A stretch of 64,000 bases of DNA from Segatella copri (GTDB lineage: Bacteria > Bacteroidota > Bacteroidia > Bacteroidales > Bacteroidaceae), in contig NZ_JAPDUW010000001.1 of NCBI RefSeq assembly GCF_026015295.1, forward strand, positions 1,674,001-1,738,000, written 5' to 3'. Positions 45,966-53,389 of this stretch are shown here, in pieces; position 1 is the first letter of the stretch, and every line of letters starts with the position of its first letter. The notes beneath the pieces were generated by a model, which saw only the letters and a list, made by a program, of their open reading frames with translations, was not told the DNA's origin and did no database searches. The translations under genes were made by a program, and so were the position numbers.

Positions 45966-47219
45966 TTAAAGGTTTCTCCCTTTTCGTTTCTTTTTCTTTC
46001 TGCGTAACTCTCTATCGAATGCTGTTTCCTGTGCCTCGTTGGAAGAACCATTCCCTGCCATAAGTCCAAGACCGCTGCCGTACTCATCGAACAAGCCAGA
46101 ACCTTGAAGTTCCTGCTCCAAGCCAGAGTCTTTTTCTTTTGGAATGGTAAGCGGTATTGGCTGCTCGTTCTCGTAAGGCAAGGTGAAGTGCTCCTGCATG
46201 GCATTGGCAGAAAGATTCGTTCCAAGCCTTGAACCATTGAACACGCTTTGGGTGCGGTGGTCAATGAATGTTGCTCCGTAGATACGGCCGTCAGCTGTAT
46301 GGCGGAAAACAACATCAATGCCCTTTGCTTTCAGCAGTTCTATGAACTTATCCTTATGGTACGTCTGCTTCAAGACAGCTTCCACGCTATGACGGGTCAT
46401 CTCGGAGAGTTTCTTTTCCTCCTTGAACTTCTTGGTAGAATAAGCGAACCGTTTTTCTATTGCCTCCACACCGACAGACTTATCAATCTTGGAAGCCTTG
46501 AAAGGATTTCCAACTTTGTTGCCCTGCCCGTCCGTGGCAGAATAGACGAAACCATGATACTCACGATCGCCAACTTCGCCTCTGACCTCCTCCAAGGATA
46601 TATTATATAAGGAAAGAAGTGCACGGTATTCGCCTAAGGACTGGAACATGTAGGTGACGCAGAGTGATTTCACAGTATTGGCAACCTGCTTCTTCACATA
46701 GCCTTGGCTTACATCCACCTTACGGAGTGGATTGTCTGCCTGGCATTGCTTGCGGTCTGCCTTGTTGAGATTGTACTTCTCCTCCAAGTCACTGGTGATA
46801 GCCTTGCTCCTGTGGTAGTTGTATCGGCTATCCAAACACTTGCCGTTCTCATCCACCCGGATGGTCACGATGTGCATGTGGTGACGGTCAATGTCCTCAT
46901 GCTTGTAAACCATATATGGCTGGTTGCCATATCCCATGCGCTCCAAGTATTCACGGGCAATATTCTCCATCTCCATATCCGTCAGCACATCATCAGGATG
47001 CGGATTCAGGGAGATATGCACGACAGGCTTCTCTGTTCTGATGTGCGGAGAAAGGTATCGCTGGAAATCACGCAGTGCGTTGGTGATGCTTGTCTTTCCA
47101 GAACAATCATCGAAGATCTTGTTTGTAGCCAAGAGTTTTCCTTCTTCCTTGTTAATCTTCTCACCATTGTATGCCAGTGCGCCATACAATGAACTTCCGA
47201 AACTTATCTTTGCGACCAT
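45966..47219 (-). CDS. mobB: MobB relaxase
   Basis: 417 residues. N-terminal relaxase domain with candidate catalytic tyrosines Tyr12/Tyr17 (SSLYGALAYNGE) and the metal-binding motif III YKHEDIDRHHMHIV (His107, His114, His116). It should nick one strand at oriT and stay bound to its 5' end. The C-terminal ~100 residues are low-complexity (GLEQELQGSGLFDEYGSGLG) and end in a strongly basic tail (RRKKKKRKGRNL). Overlaps mobA by 16 bp. Confidence 0.93.
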   Translation of the reverse strand: MVAKISFGSSLYGALAYNGEKINKEEGKLLATNKIFDDCSGKTSITNALRDFQRYLSPHIRTEKPVVHISLNPHPDDVLTDMEMENIAREYLERMGYGNQPYMVYKHEDIDRHHMHIVTIRVDENGKCLDSRYNYHRSKAITSDLEEKYNLNKADRKQCQADNPLRKVDVSQGYVKKQVANTVKSLCVTYMFQSLGEYRALLSLYNISLEEVRGEVGDREYHGFVYSATDGQGNKVGNPFKASKIDKSVGVEAIEKRFAYSTKKFKEEKKLSEMTRHSVEAVLKQTYHKDKFIELLKAKGIDVVFRHTADGRIYGATFIDHRTQSVFNGSRLGTNLSANAMQEHFTLPYENEQPIPLTIPKEKDSGLEQELQGSGLFDEYGSGLGLMAGNGSSNEAQETAFDRELRRKKKKRKGRNL

Positions 47220-47623
47220 CTTTCCTCAAACTTACGGGTTAGTTCAACAATCTCACGGGTAAGAGAGACCAGTTCCCTGGTGCAATTCTCCAGCTTATAG
47301 AGCAAAGCCATCGCCTTTTTCTCTGAGAAATGACAACGGAGTTCCTTGACAACCTGGTTGTAGTTGTTGCCAATCATTCGGTACTGCGAGTGAAAAGAGG
47401 AAAGCTTGGTGTAGTATTCCACCAGTGTCTTGTCCTCTCGCAACACCTTGAACGGCTCGCCGAAAATGCGTGCCTTGGCAAAGACGGCTTTCGCCTTCAC
47501 GTCAGTCTGCTCATACATGACGAGGAATTTCATCCACTCGTCATCGTCGAACCGAAGCATCACATGGTGCGACTTCGGGTTCAGCTTGGGGATTCGTCCC
47601 CCTCGTTTTCTTTCTGTGTTCAT
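47204..47623 (-). CDS. mobA: MobA mobilisation accessory protein
   Basis: 139 residues from ATG 47623 (the frame opens at 47668, but MNTERKRGGRIPKLNPKSH is the usual kind of start for this family, after an A-rich leader). A ribbon-helix-helix-like N-terminus (HHVMLRFDDDEWMKFLVMYEQ) and an amphipathic C-terminal helix. By analogy it binds oriT and helps MobB nick. First gene of the mob operon, preceded by an exact CCACTTAATCCA motif. Confidence 0.88.
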   Translation of the reverse strand: MNTERKRGGRIPKLNPKSHHVMLRFDDDEWMKFLVMYEQTDVKAKAVFAKARIFGEPFKVLREDKTLVEYYTKLSSFHSQYRMIGNNYNQVVKELRCHFSEKKAMALLYKLENCTRELVSLTREIVELTRKFEERWSQR

Positions 47624-47630
47624 ATTAAAA

Positions 47631-47642
47631 TGGATTAAGTGG
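47631..47642 (-). repeat. CCACTTAATCCA motif before mobA
   Basis: TGGATTAAGTGG on the plus strand, so CCACTTAATCCA in the direction of mobA, 7 bp before its ATG. Confidence 0.5.
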
Positions 47643-47960
47643 TACATGCGGCAATAATGGAATTGCACAAACTATCGTCAGATTGGAACATGGGGAGCCC
47701 GACTTCGGAGAGGCTACCAACCCGGAAGGGCAAGGTCTTTGGAGAGTAACTCCAAAGGTTTTGAGTAACTCAAAACATACCTTGCTATGTCTTTGAGGAC
47801 ATAAAAATCCGCTTAGGATGGATTGAAGTTAGCCTTCGTAAGAAGCTGTCCCCATCCCGAATGGAAACGGTTCGGGAAATTCTGTCCTTTGCGGAGCATC
47901 AAGCCTTAGTTCTTCTCGGAACGATATGGATTCGCTATCCATCGCTTTGCCTTTCGAGTG

Positions 47961-47968
47961 CAAAATTA
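47961..47968 (-). promoter_or_regulatory. -7 element TAATTTTG of the mob operon
   Basis: CAAAATTA on the plus strand reads TAATTTTG on the minus strand, a fit to TAnnTTTG. It would give a mob transcript with a leader of about 330 nt that contains the oriT hairpins. Confidence 0.45.
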
Positions 47969-48000
47969 CAGCAATAAAGTGTTGGAAATGAACGTTTTCG

Positions 48001-48032
48001 AGTGCCACGGACGACACTTCAGTGCCACGGAC
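48001..48032 (+). repeat. Direct repeat AGTGCCACGGAC, 20-bp period
   Basis: AGTGCCACGGAC at 48001-48012 and 48021-48032. Iteron-like; possible binding site of a mobilisation or partition protein. Confidence 0.6.
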
Positions 48033-48352
48033 TGCCACTTGATTTGAAAACCATTGTTTTTCGGATTTTTCGTTGTTATTTTGCAGCGTGATTCAGATGA
48101 ATCGGTGTTCATTGGGATGCTTAATTTACTGTATGGAAGACTATGCGGAGGAACATTTGGATGTTCGGAGAGACACGCAATAACAACCGCACAGAACCAC
48201 TTGAATAATTCATAGGATGAACAAGTATTTGAATATTCATTTGAACACTTATGTGAACAACAATACGTTCAAACGCTTAAACGGAGAGGTGGACGTTCAG
48301 AACGGCAACCAACCCAACAAAACAATGTATAATAATCCAAATAGGCAAAAAA

Positions 48353-49108
48353 ATGGAAAAGACAAAGTATGTGGCATTCTCCACCCAAAAAGGAGGCGCA
48401 GGAAAGACGACACTCACGGTACTCGTGGCAAGTTACCTGCATTATGTGAAGGGCTACAATGTGGCAATTATTGATTGCGACCACCCTCAGTACAGTATCA
48501 GCGGTATCCGTAGCCGTGATACGGAAGCAACCGTCAAGGACGCACATTACAAGAAGATGGCTTATGAGCAAATCAAGAAGTTGAACAAAAAGCCGTATCC
48601 TGTAACAAAAAGCAAGGCAGAGGATGCCTTGGAGGTTGCCGAGAAGATGAAGGCAAAGCACCCTACATTGGACTTCATCTTCTTTGATTTGCCAGGAACC
48701 GCAAACAACAACGATGTGATTTGCTTGGTTTCCAAGATGAATCATATCTTCACGCCGATTATAGCAGACCGTGTGGTATTGACAAGTTCCATCGGATATG
48801 CCAAGACTATCAATGAGGCGTTCATCACCATCGGAAGGGGCAACGTCAAGAGCATTCATCTTGTCTGGAACATGGTGGATGGTCGTGAAAAGACGGAACT
48901 GTATGATACCTACGAAAAGGTATTCGCAGAGCATGCACTTTCTGTATTGAAGACATTTTTGCCAGACAGCAAGCGTTTCCGCAAGGAGACTGGCAATGAG
49001 AGAAAAGCGGTATTTCGCTCTACAGTGTTTCCCGCAGACAAGAGCCTTGTAAGAGGAAGTAATCTTGACAAGTTGGTGGACGAAGTATTAACAATCATCA
49101 AAACATAA
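48353..49108 (+). CDS. traA: TraA, ParA-family ATPase
   Basis: 251 residues. Deviant Walker A KGGAGKT (13-19), switch motif IIDCDHPQYS and Walker B-like FIFFDLPGT are present. ParA/Soj-type ATPases position DNA or protein complexes; the first gene of Bacteroidales tra operons is usually of this type. Start ATG after an A-rich leader (GGCAAAAAA). First gene of the transfer operon, divergent from mob. Confidence 0.9.
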   Translation: MEKTKYVAFSTQKGGAGKTTLTVLVASYLHYVKGYNVAIIDCDHPQYSISGIRSRDTEATVKDAHYKKMAYEQIKKLNKKPYPVTKSKAEDALEVAEKMKAKHPTLDFIFFDLPGTANNNDVICLVSKMNHIFTPIIADRVVLTSSIGYAKTINEAFITIGRGNVKSIHLVWNMVDGREKTELYDTYEKVFAEHALSVLKTFLPDSKRFRKETGNERKAVFRSTVFPADKSLVRGSNLDKLVDEVLTIIKT

Positions 49109-49113
49109 GTAAC

Positions 49114-49632
49114 ATGGCAAAAAAGACAAAAGCAGAGGAAGAGTATGCCGACCTTGTCATACAGTCCTTGGTTCAAGAAGACTACAGCGTTTCAAAGCCT
49201 GTTAAAAGTGCTGCTACATCCAATGAGTCGCAAGACATGGAAGACAAAGGTGATGCACAAGAAGCAGATGGCGCAAAAGTGGATAAAAAATCTACCTCTA
49301 CAGAAAAGAATGTGGCGATAGCAACTCCACAAGTTCCACAAAATAGAAAGAACAAGACGAAGGATATTGCAGTAAACAAGGAATGCATTGTGAAACGTGA
49401 CTATGAGGAATCCTTTATGCGAGAGTCGGGAATGACGGCACGCAAAGGAAAGCAAGTCTGCATCCGCAGTAACTTCCATGACCGCATCATGAAGTTGATA
49501 CAAGTCATCGGCAAGAACGAGGTGACGATAGCCAGCTACATCGACAATGTGTTGGCATCTCATTTCGAGGACTATCAAGAGGATATTGCCGAGTCTTTCG
49601 GCAAGCATATCAAGACATTCACTAACATATAA
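49114..49632 (+). CDS. traB: TraB, DUF3408 protein
   Basis: 172 residues, 5 bp after traA. A charged, disordered N-terminal half and a C-terminal DUF3408 segment (CIRSNFHDRIMKLIQVIGKNEVTIASYIDNVLASHFEDY) that resembles ribbon-helix-helix proteins working with ParA partners. Shares this segment with the next gene, so the pair may be a duplication. Confidence 0.8.
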   Translation: MAKKTKAEEEYADLVIQSLVQEDYSVSKPVKSAATSNESQDMEDKGDAQEADGAKVDKKSTSTEKNVAIATPQVPQNRKNKTKDIAVNKECIVKRDYEESFMRESGMTARKGKQVCIRSNFHDRIMKLIQVIGKNEVTIASYIDNVLASHFEDYQEDIAESFGKHIKTFTNI

Positions 49633-49643
49633 AAATAAGAGAC

Positions 49644-49988
49644 ATGAAACAGACAAAGAAGAATTATGGTAAAAAGCCAACGACAACAGTAAGCAAGCAG
49701 TCCACTAATGGAAACAAGGGAAATGCACTCCGTAACAGATACACGGAGAAGTTCATACGTCCTACCGAGTTTCCTGCTCGTTCTGGAAGAATGACCTATA
49801 TTCGCAAGGACTATCATCATATTATTGCGAATATGATACCTCTCATCAGTGATGGAACCGTGTCCATAGCAAGCTACATTGACCATGTTCTGACGGAACA
49901 CTTCAAGCAATATGGCACAGTGATAGACGAGATGTATTTGGAAAAGCAGCGAACATCTACGAGCGTTAGTGCTTTTGTGGGCAAATAA
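49644..49988 (+). CDS. traC: TraC, DUF3408 protein
   Basis: 114 residues, basic N-terminus, then a DUF3408 segment (TYIRKDYHHIIANMIPLISDGTVSIASYIDHVLTEHFKQY) clearly related to that of traB. A DNA-binding or partition partner role with TraA is likely but unproven. Confidence 0.8.
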   Translation: MKQTKKNYGKKPTTTVSKQSTNGNKGNALRNRYTEKFIRPTEFPARSGRMTYIRKDYHHIIANMIPLISDGTVSIASYIDHVLTEHFKQYGTVIDEMYLEKQRTSTSVSAFVGK

Positions 49989-50007
49989 CCTATCGAAGTG
50001 TAAGCCT

Positions 50008-50670
50008 ATGGAGAATGTTTTTATCATATTGCTGGTATTGTTCAACTTTTGGACAATATGGTTCTTTATGAGAGAGGAAAAGGAGCGATGTCTGCCGAAA
50101 GAGGGAAAAGGTGAAGAAACAAAACCACCGATAGACCCTTATGAGTTTGTTCCCAAGAGCCAGTATCAGTATAAGCCTCCCTTGAAAGAAAATAAGGACG
50201 AGGATAAGACAGAAAGCAATATGTCCGAGCCAGTGAAAGAGGAAGATGTAACTTTTGAGGAAACACAACAAGAGACAAAATCCTCTGCTCAGATTCCTGA
50301 CGAAGACTTGGATGAAACTTTCAAGGATTGTCGAATAGAGGATGTACCGACAGAATATTCTGACGAGGACGAGGGTGATGTTCCACGAGCCAAGGGTAAA
50401 TCCTTTGAGGACATAGACCTTGCTGTCCGCACGGTGAAAAAGCCAAAGGCATCCAAGGCAGAAATGGTACAGGCTGGAGAAGTGTTCAAAGATTTGGATG
50501 GAACGGAACTGTTCGCACGGATGATCAATGACGAGAAACTGTTTATGCAGATAGAGGCATCCATAAACATTGCCGTCCAAGCGATGAATGAAAAAGATAC
50601 GGTGGAGGAAAACATCAGTTCCCGGTTGCCTGACAATTATGAGGACTTCAATATCCTCGATTTTGTGTAA
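50008..50670 (+). CDS. traD: TraD-like conjugation protein
   Basis: 220 residues from ATG 50008 (the upstream frame overlaps traC). One N-terminal membrane anchor (FIILLVLFNFWTIWFF), then a long acidic, low-complexity region (KENKDEDKTES.., EEDVTFEETQQETKS) and a helical C-terminus (GTELFARMINDEKLFMQIEASINIAVQAM). Matches TraD of CTnDOT-type operons in size and position; function unknown. Confidence 0.75.
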   Translation: MENVFIILLVLFNFWTIWFFMREEKERCLPKEGKGEETKPPIDPYEFVPKSQYQYKPPLKENKDEDKTESNMSEPVKEEDVTFEETQQETKSSAQIPDEDLDETFKDCRIEDVPTEYSDEDEGDVPRAKGKSFEDIDLAVRTVKKPKASKAEMVQAGEVFKDLDGTELFARMINDEKLFMQIEASINIAVQAMNEKDTVEENISSRLPDNYEDFNILDFV

Positions 50671-50825
50671 CATAAAAAAGTACAAGACAATGAAAAAGAA
50701 AGACTACGGCTAAAATCTCAGCTCGCCACTGAATCCACAAGTCGGCATCATGCCGCATAAGTAAACAAAAGTATCAACCGCCAGCCGGGACTATCCAATC
50801 CCCAAGGCACAGACAAAAAAGATTT
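50671..50825 (+). promoter_or_regulatory. traD-traE leader with minigene and motif
   Basis: 155 bp with no full gene. A seven-codon frame MKKKDYG (50690-50713) has a good A-rich leader and could be a leader peptide. A CCACTTAATCCA-like motif (one mismatch, 50726-50737) and a CGGCATCATGCCG hairpin follow before the traE start. Function unproven. Confidence 0.35.
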
Positions 50826-51131
50826 ATGAACAAGAAAAACAGAATCATTCTTCTCGCTGCGATGATTTTCGCAGCCGTATCCCAGACATTCGCGCAAGGC
50901 AACGGACTTGCAGGTATCAACGAAGCAACAAGTATGGTGACCTCCTACTTCGACCCAGGCACGAAGCTCATCTACGCCATCGGTGCCGTGGTGGGTCTCA
51001 TCGGAGGCATCAAGGTGTATGGCAAGTTCTCATCTGGCGACCCCGACACGAGCAAGACTGCCGCAAGCTGGTTCGGAGCCTGCATCTTCCTCATCGTGAG
51101 CGCAACCATTCTCCGCTCGTTCTTCTTATAA
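50826..51131 (+). CDS. traE: TraE, DUF4134 pilin-like protein
   Basis: 101 residues: signal peptide ending near QTFAQ, then two hydrophobic segments (LIYAIGAVVGLIGGIKVY and WFGACIFLIVSATILRSFF). This is the layout of VirB2-type pilins. Predicted major subunit of the transfer pilus or an inner-membrane channel component. Confidence 0.88.
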   Translation: MNKKNRIILLAAMIFAAVSQTFAQGNGLAGINEATSMVTSYFDPGTKLIYAIGAVVGLIGGIKVYGKFSSGDPDTSKTAASWFGACIFLIVSATILRSFFL

Positions 51132-51151
51132 TATAATAAGGTATAAGACTT

Positions 51152-51478
51152 ATGGCTGACTACCCAATCAACAAGGGCATCGGTCATTCGGTTGAGTTCA
51201 AGGGACTGAAGGCACAGTACCTCTTCATCTTCGCAGGTGGACTGCTTGCCGTCTTCTTCCTTGTGGTAGTCCTCTATATGGCAGGTGCGGACCAACTGGT
51301 CTGCATCGGCTTGGGTCTCACGCTCGGATCATTGCTTGTATGGGGAACATTCCACCTGAACAACAAGTACGGAGAGCATGGACTGATGAAGCTCCTTGCC
51401 TCCAAGAGCCACCCACGCTATATCCTCAACCGAAGGAAAACAAACCGAATGTTCAAACATAAAAAGAAAGAAGAATGA
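51152..51478 (+). CDS. traF: TraF, DUF4133 VirB3-like protein
   Basis: 108 residues with two membrane segments (QYLFIFAGGLLAVFFLVVVLYM, LVCIGLGLTLGSLLVWGTF) and a basic tail. VirB3-like proteins associate with the VirB4 ATPase; here the gene overlaps traG by 4 bp (ATGA), consistent with that. Confidence 0.88.
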   Translation: MADYPINKGIGHSVEFKGLKAQYLFIFAGGLLAVFFLVVVLYMAGADQLVCIGLGLTLGSLLVWGTFHLNNKYGEHGLMKLLASKSHPRYILNRRKTNRMFKHKKKEE

Positions 51479-53389
51479 GAAATATCAGAAAATCAAGCAC
51501 CCTTGAAAGCAAATTCCCGTTGCTTGCCGTGGAGCAAGGCTGCATTATCTCCAAGGATGGCGACATCACGGTCGCCTACGAGGTGACACTCCCCGAAATC
51601 TTCACGGTTACATCGCAGGAGTATGAGTCGGTACATGCCGCATGGTGCAAGGCTATCAAGGTGCTGCCCGACTACAGCATTGTCCACAAGCAGGACTGGT
51701 TCGTGAAAGAGAACTATGCGCCGGACTTGCAGAATAGCGACATGAGCTTTCTGTCAAGAAGCTATGAGCGACACTTCAATGAGCGTCCTTACCTGCATCA
51801 CCAGTGTTACCTGTTCCTTACCAAGACCTCCAAGGAGCGCATGGCACACCAGAGCAATTTTTCCACCTTGTGCCGTGGGCATATCATCCCCAAGGAAATC
51901 AAGGACAAGGAAACGGTCGCAAGATTCCTCGATGCCGTGGAGCAGTTCGCAAGAATCATCAACGACTCCGGCTATATCTCCTTACGCAGACTGACGGATG
52001 ATGAAATCACAGGCACGGAACGGACAACCGGACTTGTTGGCAAGTACCTCTCGCTCTCCACGGAGAACGTGCAATGTTTGGAGGACATGGAATTGTCTGC
52101 AAGTGGTATGCGTATCGGAAACAAACACCTATGCCTTCATACCTTGTCGCAAACGGAAGACCTGCCAACGGAAGTATCTACGGACAACCGCTTTGAGCGA
52201 TTGTCAACTGACCGAAGTGACTGCCGTCTGTCCTTTGCCGCTCCAGTTGGCTTGCTGTTGTCCTGCAACCATATCTATAACCAGTATGTATTCATAGACA
52301 ACAGTGACGAGACCTTGCAGAAGTTCGAGAAAACCGCCCGTAACATGCACTCGCTGTCAAGGTACAGCCGACAGAACGCCATCAACAAGGAATGGATTGA
52401 CGAGTATCTGAACGAGGCTCACTCACAAGGCTTGCAGTCTGTCCGTGCCCATTTCAATGTCCTGGCATGGGGCGAGGATATGGAAGAGTTGAAGCATCTT
52501 CGCAATGATGTGGGCAGTCAGTTGGCAAGCATGGAATGTGTGCCACGCCACAATACGGTGGATTGTCCGACATTATTCTGGGCAGCGATACCCGGCAACG
52601 AGGGGGATTTCCCGTCAGAGGAGAGTTTCCATACCTTCATTGAGCAGTCAGTGTGCCTCTTCACGGAGGAAACCAACTATATGGATTCTCCCTCACCGTT
52701 CGGCATCAAGATGGCAGACCGCATCAGTGGCAAGCCGCTGCACATTGACATCTCGGACTTGCCGATGAGAAAAGGCGTGACAACCAACCGCAACAAGTTC
52801 GTGCTCGGACCATCGGGAAGCGGGAAGTCCTTCTTCATGAACCACCTCGTCAGACAGTATTACGAGCAAGGCACGCATGTGGTCTTGGTGGATACGGGAA
52901 ACTCCTACCAGGGACTCTGCGAGATGATCAACAGAAAGACAGGCGGAAAGGATGGTATCTACTATACCTATACGGATGAGAGTCCCATCTCATTCAATCC
53001 CTTTTTCACCGAGGATAAGGTCTTTGACATCGAGAAGCGAGAAAGCATCAAGACATTGCTCCTGACACTTTGGAAGAAGGACAACGAGCCTGCCACACGA
53101 GCGGAAGAGGTCGCCTTGTCGAATGCCGTGTCGCTCTACATCGGTAAACTGAAAGAGGAAAACGACATCGTTCCATGCTTCAATACCTTCTATGAGTTTG
53201 TGGGAACGGAATACCGCAAGGTGCTGGAAGAAAAGAAAGTCCGTGAGAAAGATTTTGATATAGACGGATTCCTCAACGTGCTGGAACCTTACTACAAAGG
53301 TGGCGAATATGACTATCTGCTTAACTCAGACAAGGAGCTTGACCTGCTGCACAAGCGGTTCATCGTTTTCGAGATAGATTCCATCAAGG
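51475..53389 (+). CDS. traG: TraG, VirB4-like ATPase, 5' exon
   Basis: 638 codons plus one base of an 833-residue protein. Residues 1-430 are the CagE/TrbE/VirB4-type N-terminal domain; Walker A is GPSGSGKS (445-452). The exon ends after FEIDSIK plus one base of the next codon, where intron 2 starts. Without splicing, the frame runs on seven codons and stops at 53412, before the Walker B motif, so the motor would be inactive. VirB4 ATPases power assembly and substrate transfer in the conjugation channel. Confidence 0.9.

Larger units (their letters stand above)
47643..48352. other. oriT candidate and mob/tra leader region (no gene)
   Basis: 710 bp between divergent mobA and traA. It contains two adjacent hairpins, CTTTGGAG-agtaa-CTCCAAAG (47737-47757) and GTTTTGAGT-a-ACTCAAAAC (47758-47776), then TACCTTGCTATGTC. 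Such inverted repeats next to mobA are usual at oriT, and the CTnDOT oriT lies in this position. A 20-bp-period direct repeat lies at 48001-48032. The nick site cannot be read from sequence alone. The small frame at 48217-48474 overlaps traA and is not supported. Confidence 0.6.

Noticed and set aside
48217..48474. 85-residue frame overlapping traA
   Set aside because: Overlaps the well-supported ParA gene in another frame; the shared part has the composition of a shadow frame.
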